A stretch of DNA of 64,000 nt. Origin: Agarivorans sp. Toyoura001 (GTDB lineage Bacteria; Pseudomonadota; Gammaproteobacteria; Enterobacterales; Celerinatantimonadaceae). The translations under genes and the position numbers were made by a program. Every line of letters begins with the position of its first letter. The stretch's first letter is position 1. Positions 15,875 through 28,200 of the stretch are shown in pieces. The stretch is from positions 124,001-188,000 of the forward strand of contig NZ_BJEQ01000004.1 in the NCBI RefSeq assembly GCF_005405585.1. Direction: 5' to 3'. The notes beneath the pieces are model-generated. The model did not search any database, had not been told where the DNA came from, and saw only the letters and a list, made by a program, of their open reading frames with translations.

Positions 15875-17926
15875 ATGGAGCAGCAAAATCCTGATTTAAA
15901 ACCCACCTTAATTAGTTTGTTGCAGCAACTTGGTTTGTACTCTCAAGCAACCAATATAGAACAAGACCAGCGCATAGATTCGCTAGATGTTATGGGCTTT
16001 GTGGGGCTGCTTAAAAAACACCATATTGCCTATTCGGTGCATCGTCACTTGCCTTCCTTAGTTTCTCAAGCGGCTCATCCTTTTGTACTGATATCTGATC
16101 ATCATGCTCCTAAGTTGTTGCGTCGCCATGGTGAGCAACTGGAACAGTTTGAGCAGCAGTGGCAAGCCTGTGACCCCGCAACTATCGGTGAAGACGCGCA
16201 TCTAATTATGATTGAGCGCTTGCCTCAGCAGGGATCTTCTGCGAAAGCTTTTGCCGAGCAAGTGAGCAAGCGAAGTAAATGGTATCGGCCGGTATTTTGG
16301 CTCAGTTTATTGTCTAGCTTGACGGGATTAGCCGTGCCGCTATTTACAATGGCAGTTTATGACCGTGTAATTGGCGGTCAAACACCTGAGGTATTGCCCA
16401 GTATTGCTTTAGGTGCGGCATTGGCCTTAAGCATTTTAGTTGCATCTCGCTTGATTAGAGCAAGAGTGATGTCCTCAGCGAGTAATCGCATGGCGAGAGA
16501 TTTGTCTGAACTTACCTTTCACCGTTTGCTGAACATGCCGTTAATGGTGTTATCGCGAGTGGGCATTGCCAATCATGTGGCGCGTATGCGTAATGCAGAA
16601 AAAGTTCGCACTGTGTTATCTGGTCCTGCTGCAGGTGGCTTAATCGATTTACCTTTTACCTTCATCGCCTTAGCGACCATTACTTTGTTAAGTGGTTGGT
16701 TGGTGCTGGTTCCACTGCTGATGTTACTGGTGTTTTACCTACTTATGCGATTAATGCGCAGCTACATTCAAAGCGCTTCTCCTACGGTATCTGGTGAGTA
16801 TCAAAATGCGCTTAACGAGTTGGCTAAAAATCTCACCCAATTAAAAGCGGCCGGGCAAGTCGATGCTTGGACCACTAAGTTTGCCCGTTTATGTCGTGAG
16901 AATAGCCGGCAGAACTTTCGTTATGCGGCGCGCAATGGGCTAATGGCTGCCGTTGCTCATGCTTTAAGTCTATCCACTGCCTTGGTCACTGTTTTCTGTG
17001 GCATTTTTTTGGTGCTTAACCAGTCAATATCTGCTGGGGCGTTGATTGCCTGTGTCATGCTGATTTGGCGAATTACCGGCCCAGCGCAACTAGCGTTTAG
17101 CTCCACCCAAAAGTTCACCTTGCTAAAGGGGGCCGCTGAGCAGTTTGACCGATTTATGCAGGTGAAAACCGAAAATAGCGAACTGCGTTTAGATGTACCC
17201 GATATGAGCTGCGCACCTAGTGTGTCTTTTCAACATTTAACCTTGCGTTATGGAGCCGAAATGGAGCCGGCATTATCGGCCGTTAATGCTGAAATAGAAG
17301 CTGGAGAAATAGTAGCAGTCATTGGCCCTAATGGCTGTGGTAAAACCTCATTGTTGCTATCAGCTTTAGGGGTAATTGAACCTCAAGCCGGTTATGTAGC
17401 AATAAACAACAAAAACATTCGCCAGTACGATCCGGAGCTATTGCGCTCATGGGCGGCTTATTGCCCGGCAGAGCCAGATTTATTTCCGGGCACTTTGGCT
17501 GAAAACCTACGAGTAGCAAATCCTGATGCCAGTGATGAACAATTAATTGATGCGTTGTTGGCTGCTGGTGGGCAAGCGTTATTTAGCGCGTTAAATGAAC
17601 AGTTAGATACGCCAATTGCTGGTGATGACAGTGCCATGCTATCGGCGGTAGAAGGTGGCTACATTTCTTTAGCAAGAGCACTACTAAAAGGGGCTCAGTA
17701 CTTGCTGTTAGACGAGCCTTTAGCAAACCGAAATCCAGATGCTAAACGCCAATTTATTCGCACCTTAGAAAGCTTGCGAGGCAAAGCCACAATTATCTTC
17801 ACCAGCCATGATCAAGAGCTAATTCAACTAGCCGACAAGGTAATAATTTTAGACAAAGGTACAGCCGCTTATGTTGGACCTATTCCTTCACAGCAGCCTC
17901 AAACCAACAGTGATACGGAGCAGTAA
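15875..17926 (+). CDS. Type I secretion ABC subunit with C39-like N-terminal domain (683 aa)
   Basis: The N-terminal 130 residues have the size and place of the inactive C39-peptidase-like domain found in exporters of giant RTX/adhesin proteins. No catalytic Cys is visible. Membrane segments follow (about 145-420) with P-L-F-T-M-A-V-Y-D-R-V-I-G-G. The ATPase domain (about 445-665) has an intact Walker A, G-P-N-G-C-G-K-T, and Walker B, L-L-L-D-E-P. The signature is V-E-G-G-Y-I-S, the Q-loop Gln is absent, and the D-loop reads A-N-R-N. ATP binding is therefore likely on this subunit, while the partner ABC is degenerate. Its stop is followed two bases later by the adaptor gene. Confidence 0.85.
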   Translation: MEQQNPDLKPTLISLLQQLGLYSQATNIEQDQRIDSLDVMGFVGLLKKHHIAYSVHRHLPSLVSQAAHPFVLISDHHAPKLLRRHGEQLEQFEQQWQACDPATIGEDAHLIMIERLPQQGSSAKAFAEQVSKRSKWYRPVFWLSLLSSLTGLAVPLFTMAVYDRVIGGQTPEVLPSIALGAALALSILVASRLIRARVMSSASNRMARDLSELTFHRLLNMPLMVLSRVGIANHVARMRNAEKVRTVLSGPAAGGLIDLPFTFIALATITLLSGWLVLVPLLMLLVFYLLMRLMRSYIQSASPTVSGEYQNALNELAKNLTQLKAAGQVDAWTTKFARLCRENSRQNFRYAARNGLMAAVAHALSLSTALVTVFCGIFLVLNQSISAGALIACVMLIWRITGPAQLAFSSTQKFTLLKGAAEQFDRFMQVKTENSELRLDVPDMSCAPSVSFQHLTLRYGAEMEPALSAVNAEIEAGEIVAVIGPNGCGKTSLLLSALGVIEPQAGYVAINNKNIRQYDPELLRSWAAYCPAEPDLFPGTLAENLRVANPDASDEQLIDALLAAGGQALFSALNEQLDTPIAGDDSAMLSAVEGGYISLARALLKGAQYLLLDEPLANRNPDAKRQFIRTLESLRGKATIIFTSHDQELIQLADKVIILDKGTAAYVGPIPSQQPQTNSDTEQ

Positions 17927-17928
17927 AT

Positions 17929-19254
17929 ATGGAACAGCATCAATTGTCTAATCGTATTTGGCCAGAACATGAATTTACTGATGCCATTGAAGCCCCCGCG
18001 GAGAGAACGCTGATTAGGCGTATTGCGTGGTTTATCGCGTTGTCAGTATTGGGAATGCTGTTGTGGTCAATTTTTACCACTGTGGAAGAAATTGCTAAAG
18101 CCAAAGGGCAGGTGGTGCCACTGGGTCACAGGCAAGTTATTCAAAGCCAGCTAGGTGGAACTTTAGCTTCTGTGAGTGTAGAGGAAGGTGACGTGGTTAA
18201 GCAGGGCGATGTACTTGCAAATTTTGTGGCCATTGATAGCCAGTCTTTAGAGGAAGAATTAGCCAGCAAACAAGCTAATTTGGAATTACGTATTGAGCGT
18301 TATAACGCCTTTGTTGAGCAGCGCCAAGCAGACTTCTCGGCATTTGAAGCGGAGTATTCTAAATTAGTGGCGCAGCATGTTTCAGCACTTAAAAGGATGA
18401 ATGCTGAGTTAGCCGCCACTTCAGCATTAACAGAATCGGAGATAGCTAAAGCTAAAGCAGAGTTGGCTGCGGTAGAGAATGAAGTGCCAGCACTAAGTGA
18501 CCAAATATCGGCCTCTCGTAAAACCATCAACATGATGAAATCGCCGGGCGGTATTCAGGTGGTGTCTAAACTACAGGTACTTGAAGCTCAACAAAAGCTC
18601 GACTCTTACATAAGAGAGCTAAAATCTTTAGAGGGTAAAGAACAAGTTTTAAGTAAAAGCTTAACCAATCTAAGTAAGCAACTAGATCAGAAAAATGCGG
18701 CTTTGTTCAATCAAGTAGGCGAAAAACGGGCTGAGGCTCAAGCCGAACTGTTAGGGGTTGAGGCGCGTTTAAAATCTTCCGGTTCACAAGTTTCTCAAAC
18801 TACTGTTTTGGCGCCGGTTGATGGGATTGTGCAATCTATTCCGACTACCTCCTCAGGCAGCGTAATTGCACCAGGGGGAACTGTCGCAGTAATTGTTCCT
18901 ACTACCAAGGAAGCGCTAATTGAAGCCAAACTATCTCCACGTGATATTGGTTTTGTTACAGAAGGTCAACGAGCAAGAATAAAAATAGACGCCTTTGATT
19001 ACAGCCGTTATGGGGCCTTAGACGGAATTGTTCAACGGATTTCTCCTTCGACCGACACTGATGAGAAAGGAGGTGTTTTCTATAAGGTGAAAATCAGCAT
19101 TGAGAGACCGTTTTTTAACAATGATCCCGAGCGCTTTGGCTTAATTCCTGGGATGACCGGAGAAGTAGATATTGTGACTGGTGATAAAACGGTATTTCAA
19201 TACTTATGGAAACCGGTATTTACCAACATAACCACTGCCTTTGGCGAACGGTAA
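17929..19254 (+). CDS. HlyD-family membrane fusion protein of type I secretion (441 aa)
   Basis: One transmembrane segment (about residues 30-52) follows a cytoplasmic head. Next come half a lipoyl/barrel-sandwich motif (A-K-G-Q-V-V-P-L-G-H-R-Q-V-I-Q, then V-E-E-G-D-V-V-K-Q-G-D), a long coiled coil (about 100-275), the second half-motif (V-L-A-P-V-D-G-I-V) and a C-terminal beta-barrel ending in I-P-G-M-T-G-E-V-D-I. This is the adaptor that links the inner-membrane exporter to a TolC-type channel. No TolC-like gene is in the window, so the channel must be encoded elsewhere. It lies between the ABC genes and the giant substrate gene in one operon. Confidence 0.92.
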   Translation: MEQHQLSNRIWPEHEFTDAIEAPAERTLIRRIAWFIALSVLGMLLWSIFTTVEEIAKAKGQVVPLGHRQVIQSQLGGTLASVSVEEGDVVKQGDVLANFVAIDSQSLEEELASKQANLELRIERYNAFVEQRQADFSAFEAEYSKLVAQHVSALKRMNAELAATSALTESEIAKAKAELAAVENEVPALSDQISASRKTINMMKSPGGIQVVSKLQVLEAQQKLDSYIRELKSLEGKEQVLSKSLTNLSKQLDQKNAALFNQVGEKRAEAQAELLGVEARLKSSGSQVSQTTVLAPVDGIVQSIPTTSSGSVIAPGGTVAVIVPTTKEALIEAKLSPRDIGFVTEGQRARIKIDAFDYSRYGALDGIVQRISPSTDTDEKGGVFYKVKISIERPFFNNDPERFGLIPGMTGEVDIVTGDKTVFQYLWKPVFTNITTAFGER

Positions 19255-19266
19255 GGGAGGTTTATT

Positions 19267-22200
19267 ATGACTAAGCAGCAAGACAAATCATCCCTAAAAG
19301 CGAAAAGTAAACTTACTAAAAGCAGTAACAGTGTCGACAAAGATAAAGGCATAAAAAAAGCCAAGCGTATCGATGAAGATGTAGCACGGCTTAAGGCAAA
19401 AGAGTTACGGGATGTCAAAACCGCAGGTTTAAGCAATCAAGATTTGGTTGCTGATAAAGCTAGTCATCAACGGTTGGCTAACAGTCCGCGAACAGATACC
19501 GACCTTATGCCATCAGATGAACTACAAACAGATAATACCGAATCAGAGCAAGTAAGTGCGCAGCATATCAGCACCGAGCAAGCTGACACAGATAAATCGA
19601 CTTCATTGGTAGGTGCTGCGTTTAATCTTGAAGCTGGCCAGGCTAAACCAAACACTGAGCAATTGTCTCGTGTGGGTCAAGGTGGAGGCCTAAAAGATTC
19701 GGGCTTCAATCATTGGTATTCACCACACTCTTTCTTAACTAATACCGAGCAGGCTAATAGTTTTAATTCGGCAGAATTTAAGCCAATGCCAAATCATATG
19801 GCGCCAGGTTTAACCGTTAAGCAGATTGTCCAAGTTAATCACCTTCAAGGTGGTGCCGCCCAACCAGAAGCAATGCACGCTGAAGGGAAGCAACAACAAA
19901 GTGGATTAGTGAAAGAAGACCACACTAACGCAGTATCAGGTGAGTTGCATATCGCAGGTTTAGGTTCGGCTACCGCTGTGTGGGCAGTAGAGTCTGGAAG
20001 TGGTAAATACGGCTCTTTATTGGTCGACCCAAACACAGGCCAATGGCGTTATCTGCTGGATAACTCGTTAGCTAAAACCGATACTCTTGCTGAGGGAGAG
20101 CACCACACCGAACAATTTATAGTATTGGCTACTAGCAATAATCATCAGCAGGTAAAAATGCTGGTATCGGTAGAAGTGGAGGGTAGTAACGACTTACCGG
20201 TGATATCAGGCTTACATCACGCCAGCGTATCTGAAATGGGCAAACTGGATAAGGTTGATGGTCAGTTGTTGGCAACCGACCCAGACCATAATGAGCATTT
20301 GCAATGGGCGGTCTCTAACCCGCAAGGTCAGTATGGGCGTTTAAGCATTAGCCCCACCACAGGTCAGTGGCAATATCTTTTAGACAATAAGTCTGCCACT
20401 ACCTTAGCGTTAACTGGCGGGCAGCAAGCAGTAGAGCATTTTGTTGCCACTGTAACCGATAGCTCCGGCCAAGCGGTTAAGCATGATGTTAGCGTATTGG
20501 TCACTGGTAGTAATGAACAAGCCTTAATTAGTGGCAGCTTTAGTGGAGTGGTAACTGAAGATAAAGATGTTCAAGCGGGAGAACTACATTGTGCAGGGCT
20601 GCTCCATATACAAGATCCCGATGCTCTGCAGGCGGTATTTGTTAGCGAACAATTGCAGGGGCAATACGGCCAATTTCAAATAGACACTGATGGCCATTGG
20701 CGCTTTTCAGCCGCTAATACTTTACCTGTAATTCAAGGTTTGAAAACCGGTGAGGCCGTCACTGATACAGTGCTCGTTCATTCAGTTGATGGCTCCGAGC
20801 AAAAAATCACAGTCACCATTAATGGTACCGATGATAAAGCTTTTATTTCAAATGCTTATACAGGTATTTCAGCTAGCAGCCTAGACAAAGGTGCCCCAAC
20901 ACTTGATGGAGAGACCAACGCTTCTGTTAAAGAAGATATCAATGTATCTCATGGCAACTTAGTTGTTGAAGGGATATTGATTGTGACGGATGTAGATAAG
21001 GGCCAAGCTAAGTTCAGCGCAGAAACCCTACAAGGTCAATTTGGCACATTGAGCATCAATAATCTCGGCCATTGGACCTACACCGCTGATAACTCACAAG
21101 CCACTACTCAAGGCCTTAAAACGGGTGATTCACTCACCGACACATTGCTGGTTCACTCTGTTGATGGCACTGAACAACAAATCACTGTCACCATTAACGG
21201 CACTGACGATAAAGCCCAAATTGCTGGAACCAGTTCGGCAAGCCTAACCGAAGATAAAGATGTTCATAGTGGCCAGCTTAAAATAGACGGTGCACTAACT
21301 GTTACCGATGCAGATAACGGCCAAAGCCAATTCGCTGCTACATCACTACAAGGCCAGTTCGGTATCCTGAGTATCAACAATTTAGGGCACTGGATCTACA
21401 CCGCTGATAACTCTCAGCCGAGTATTCAAGGGCTTAAAATAGGTGAATCAGTTACTGACACATTGCTGGTTCACTCTGTTGATGGCACTGAACAACAAAT
21501 CACTGTCACCATTAACGGCACCGATGACAAAGCCGTGATTGCTGGTACTGCAAGGGCCTCACTTACCGAAGATAAAGATGTTTATCAAGGGCAGCTTAGA
21601 GCAGATGGTAATTTAAGCATCACCGATCCCGATGCAGGGCAGAGCCAGTTTGCGGCTACCTCATTACAAGGACAGTTTGGTACTCTTTCAATCAATGAAT
21701 TAGGTCACTGGACTTACACTGCGGATAATTCACAAGCGACCATTCAAGGGCTAAAAACCGGTGAATCTGTTACCGATACACTATTTGTTCATTCGGTTGA
21801 TGGCACGTCACAACAATTGACCGTTACGATCAATGGTACTGATGACAAAGCTATTATTGGTGGTACATCAACAGCATCACTGACAGAAGATAAAGACGTT
21901 CATCAGGGTCTACTTCGTGTCGATGGTGCACTCACTATTACAGATAGTGACAATGGCCAAGCCCAGTTCAGCGCGGAAACCTTGCAAGGTCAATTTGGCA
22001 CACTGAGCATCAATAATCTCGGCCATTGGACCTACACCGCCGATAACTCACAAGCCACTATTCAAGGCCTGAAAACTGGGGAGTCAGTAACTGACACATT
22101 GCTGGTTCATTCTGTGGATGGCACCGAGCAAAAAATCACCTTGACCATTAACGGCACCGATGACAAAGCTGTGATAGCTGGTACAGCAACAGCCTCGCTC

Positions 22201-25200
22201 ACTGAAGATAAAGACGTTCATGCTGGTCAGTTGCGCGTGGACGGTGCGTTAACCATTACAGATAGTGATAACGGCCAAGCCCAGTACAGCGCGGAAACCT
22301 TGCAAGGTCAGTTTGGCACACTGAGCATCAATAATCTCGGCCATTGGACCTACACGGCGGATAACTCACAAGCAACTATTCAAGGGCTTAAAACAGGTGA
22401 ATCAGTAACTGACACATTGCTGGTTCATTCTGTGGATGGGACCGAGCAAAAAATCACCTTGACCATTAACGGCACCGATGACAAAGCTGTGATAGCTGGC
22501 ACAGCAACGGCCTCGCTCACTGAAGATAAAGACGTTCATGGTGGTCAACTTCGTGTTGATGGCACACTTATCGTCACCGATGCTGACAACGGTCAAACCC
22601 AGTTCAATGCTGAAAGCTTACAAGGCAAATTCGGTATGCTGGCTATCAATAATTTGGGTCACTGGACTTACACTGCTGATAACGCGCAAGTGGCGATTCA
22701 AGGGCTCAAAACTGGCGAATCACTCACCGATACATTGCTAGTACATTCGGTGGATGGCACTGAGCAACAAATCACCGTGACCATTAACGGCACTGACGAT
22801 AAGGCAACCGTCACTGATGCTCAAACGGACATGAATTTACGCGGCGTTACTGAAGATCGCGGCTACATAGATACCCATTACGATCTGCACTATGACGGTC
22901 AATTAAACATTCAAGATCCCGATAAAGGCGATAACAGTTTTGACCCTAATATAGGTCCACAAACTTACCAAGGTATTGGTTACGATACTAAACTCGGTGG
23001 GCATATCTTACTCATGCAAGATGGCCACTACACCTATACGCTGGACAACCGCCATATTCAAGACCTTGCCGCCGGCGAAACAAAAACAGATTCGGCGATT
23101 ATCCGCACCGCTGACGGCACTGAGCATACCATCAAACTTAGTGTACACGGCACCAATGATACCCCCACAGTGAGTGCACAGTCACAGTCTGTCACTGAAG
23201 GTGGCGCCATCCTAAATGGGCAGATGATAGGCCATGACATTGATACTGGTGCACAACTACGTTACTCAGCACCACAGATAGATGGACTCACATTAAACCC
23301 CGACGGCAGCTACAGCTTTGACCCTAGCCATGCAAGTTATCAATCACTAGCCTCTGGGGTAACAAAAACGCTAACGATTCCAGTCACCGTCACTGATGAG
23401 CATAATGCCAGTGCCACACAAAACCTTTCTATTAGCATAACCGGCACCAATAATGCCGCCGTTATTGGTGGAGTTGATACTGGCGATGTCAGCGAGGGAA
23501 CTGCTGGACAAGATATGTCGCCAGATTATGCTCAGCCAGGCATGGCTAAGTTAGGGCAAGCAGCATTAACAGCTGATGGCAAGTTAGATATTGTTGACCC
23601 CGATACAGCAGAATCTCAGTTTGATCCTAAAGGCGGTGCCTGGAATAACTCTTACCACGGACAATATGGACACTTACTCTTAAACACAGATGGTACTTGG
23701 CATTACGACGTGACGGTTGGAAGCGTTGATTGGGTAGGAAATCGTAAGACAACAATCGGCACTGCCATTGATAAATTAGGTGAACATCAAACGTTAACTG
23801 ATACCATTACTGTATACTCTAAAGATGGCACATCTCACGATATTATTATTACTATTCATGGTGATAATGACCGCCCATATTGCTCTTCAGAAGTGCTGCT
23901 TGCTAGTGGCAAAGAAGATCTAGCTCAAACCATCTCTGTCGTTGATCTTTTAGCAAACACCATAGACGTGGATGCCAATGATGCAGGCAAACTCACCATT
24001 GCCAATTTACATGCTGATCATGGGTCTATTCTCACTAACCAAGATGGAACCTTTACCTTTACTCCAGACAAAGACTACAACGGTCAAGTCCATTTCACCT
24101 ATGACGTCTTAGATGCTCATGCTGGTATCACCCACACCGGCGCGACAACAACATTAACGGCAGTTCAAGATAGCGCAATAATCACAGAAGTCAGCACAGG
24201 GAGTATTACTGAAGATGGGTCTCACAGAAGCAGTAATGGAGGAACAGTAACGGAGTTGGCAACGGGCTCTCTTACTGTGGTTGACCCCGACACTGGTGAA
24301 AACTCATTCCAGTTTAGCCAATTCGGTGAAACAAAAATTCATGACCCTTATAATGGCTTGTTACGTATCGATAGCGCTGGTACTTGGACTTATCATGTTG
24401 ATAACGCAAAGCTACAATACCTAGCCGAAGGTCAAACTGAAGTTGTTATATATCGCGTACATAGTAAAGATGGTACACCCTACGATCTTCATATTAATGT
24501 CACGGGGACTAATGATGCACCCACTGTAAACCAAGTGCATTTAACCAATGGTACTGAAGATGTCAGTTACCAAATGCAGGCAAGCCATTTTGGTTTTAGC
24601 GATGTTGATTCAGGCGACACACTTCATTCTATAAGCTTAACCAATCTGCCAAGTTTAACTGAAGGTAAATTTGTACTTGATGGGCACAATGTTAGCGCAA
24701 ACCAAGTTATCGATGCAGGCGACATCAGTAAATTACAATTTATCCCAGCAAAAGATTTTAACGGTGATATCCAGTTTACGTATACCGTTAATGATGGTCA
24801 TACAGATTCGGCGCCTGCAACAGGCTCTTTAAATATTGCTTCAGTGGAAGATCTATTAATCGATAATGGAGTACGTGGCTTAGGTGTAACGGATGAAGAT
24901 ACCAGCACCCACTTTACAGAAGCACAATTATTGGAACATTTATCTGATGTTGATGGCCCATTGCATGTCAGTGGCTTACCAACATCGGCACATGGTGCAG
25001 TCACAGCAAATGCTTCTGGAGGATATGATTTTACTCCAAACTCCAATTACCACGGCCCTGCAGAAATTGACTACAAAGTCACTGATGGCTCGACTGAATA
25101 TGCTAAAACAGCTCAACTATCTGTAACCCCAATCACTGATACAGCACAAGTCGGCCTTAGCATGACAGCCCAACAACAAGTGATGCAGTTAGGTACAGAT

Positions 25201-28200
25201 GGTTCTGCATCTGCAATGAACAATGGGGTGTTACAAACCGGCGACCAAATCAATAGTGTCGCGGTCGAGTTTAATGTTATCGGCGGCCCACAAGTCACAT
25301 CCGGCTCAACACATGGAGCCACCTACTTTAGTTATGCCAATAGTGAATCAGATAATGAAATGTATGCTTGGAAACCAAGCAATTTAACTATTGCGATCCA
25401 TGGCACTGAATACGCTACAGGCATCGATACAACTCAAGATACTGCAACTCACCGCTATTCAATTTTATGGGATTCAAATACAGGGGTACTGCAAGTATTA
25501 GTCGATGGTGACGTTAAGTTTACTCATGCAAATGTCCATAAAGGCCAACCAATGAATGGTCATGGCACCCTAGCTATTGGACAAGATCAGGATGTGGTTC
25601 ATGGTCAGAAATTTGTGCTTGAGGATGGCTCACATCAATCTCATGGTTTTGGTGTTAATGACGCATTTCATGGTCAGATTTTTAGTACATCAATGGTGAC
25701 GAATCACTCTGTAGCCCCCGCTTCTCTTCAACATGCTCCTCTAGCGAATACGGTTGATAAAGATAATGGTCTTGTTATTGATATGAGAATGTCAGCTTCA
25801 GGGCAGTTAGTTGATATGACTGGGCACCATCAGCTAACCTCTTTTGGATCGTTAACCTCACATACTGTGTCAGTTGATACAGGAGTCGCTATTCCTAATA
25901 GTGATTCTTTACTGAATCTTAGCCCTCATATTGTCGACCCCGTTGATCCCGACGACCATATTTCTAAGGTAGAATTACTAGGATTGATTTCAGGCACAGT
26001 CATCACCGATGGTACTCCTGGGCACAATCATGTTGTTTCATCAATGACGGATGCTCTCAATATTCAGGGCTGGGATTTAGATCATCTTACCGCGCAGTTA
26101 CCTGGAGGCAATAATCATAACATGGACATTATTGTCCGTGTGGAGACTACCGGACCAGATGGCGCCACCTCAACCACAGAAGCACACCAGCCTTTAGTGC
26201 TTGATCCTACTAAACCGATTCCAAATGCCGTAATTAGCGGCGATGATAATAAGACAACCGATGAAGACACGTCGATATCAGGACAGCTATTAATTACCGA
26301 TACCGATGCCGCACAAGCGTATTTTGATACTACGCCTATTGATGGCAAGTATGGCCATTTAACGATTGATACAGACGGCCATTGGACTTATACACCAAAT
26401 GCCACAGCCAATGCCTTAAATAAAACTGATCATGTACAAGATACGTTAATTGTTACCTCACTTGATGGCACCCAGCATCAAATTATCGTTAATATTGATG
26501 GCCGTGACGATAACCCAATCGTTACTGAACTCGCAGCACCTAAAACGGTTATTGAAGACGGTGGCCATGATGCTATACGCACTTCAGGAATGCTAAGTAT
26601 CAGCGATCCAGATACTGGCGACACCCATAGCATTACTGAGCAAACCGATGTATTGGGCACCTATGGACATTTTTCAATTGCGGCAAATGGCAGCTGGCAT
26701 TATGAACTTGATAATGCTTTACCTGCAACTCAAGCCTTAACCGAAGGGCAACACGTTACCGAAACATTCAATGTAGTCGTTAGCGATAATGAAGGTGGCC
26801 ATACAATTCACACCATGCACTTTGACGTGCAAGGTAGCAATGAAGCGCCAACAATTACAGCAAGCACAATTTCAGCTTATGAAGATACCGACTATCACTT
26901 TACAAAGGCGGATTTTGGGTTTACTGACAGTGATGGTGGATCATTAGAGCACTTAACGATTACGGAGCTACCACCTAAATCTCAGGGAGAATTAAGCTTA
27001 AATGGTCACGCTATAACGGCTAACCAACAAATCAGTAATGCGGACATTCCTAATTTAGTGTTTACGCCAAATCTTAACTTTAATGGAAATGTAAACTTTA
27101 AATATAGTGTTAGCGATGGCCATGATAGTTCAGCAGAAGCTCAGGCAACTATTGATGTTGCTTCTAGAAATGATGCACCAACGATAACGCCAAGCTCACT
27201 GAGCGGTACAGAAGATAATATTTATAGCTTCAACGAAGCTGATTTTGGTTTTACCGATGTCGATAATGGCGATACCCTAAATCACATTACTATTACCGAT
27301 TTACCAGATAGTGCAGACGGTAAACTTACTTTTAATGGTGTAGAAGTTACAACCAATCAACAAATTTCAGCCACTGACATAGGTCAACTTAAGTTTGAAC
27401 CAAGCGCCAACTTCCATGGTGACGTAGACTTTGCTTATTCAGTCAATGATGGTCATGTGGACTCAGCACCAGCCAGAGCATCAATACATATCGCTTCAGT
27501 TGATGATCCATTAATCGATAGCGGTATGCGTGATTTAGGTACAACGGATGAAGATACCACCACACATTTTACAGACGCGCAATTACTCGCAAACTTATCA
27601 GATGCCGATGGTGCGTTACATATAAGCGGCGTGCCGACATCAACTCATGGCACAGTAACAGCGAATGCATCTGGAGGGTATGACTTTACCCCGAATGCAA
27701 ATTACCATGGACCAGCTGAAATTGACTATAAAGTCAGTGACGGAACGACCGAGTACGCCCAAACGACTCATTTAAGTGTGAGCTCAGTTACAGATGCAGC
27801 AACGACTTCCTTGTCTGCAGAAGTTCAACGTACGGCATTTGGCCTGACCTCATCAGCTGATCATGGTTACATTAAGCCCCATGGCGATCAAATTAATTCG
27901 GGAGGTGACTTACACGCTTTTACGGCTGAATTCACTTATATCCATGATCCCAAAATCACCATTGGTACTTATCAAGATTTTGTTATGTTTCATGGGGTTA
28001 AACCTGATGGCACGCCTGATATGGATGGCGTTAATTTCGGCATGTGGACCTTTGGCGGTAATTTGAAGTTTACCAGTTCACATATCAGTGGTGATAACGG
28101 CAACCCTGGAGTCAATTTTAATGATGGTCAAGATCATCGTATAACCATGACATGGGATGGTAAAACAGATACCGCTCTACTTTATGATAACGGTGTTTTA

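Noticed and set aside
19267-19500. LapA-like N-terminal retention module and LapG cleavage site in the giant protein
   Set aside because: I found no T/A-A-A-G type site; K-T-A-G near residue 52 is not convincing, and no LapG or LapD gene is in the window.
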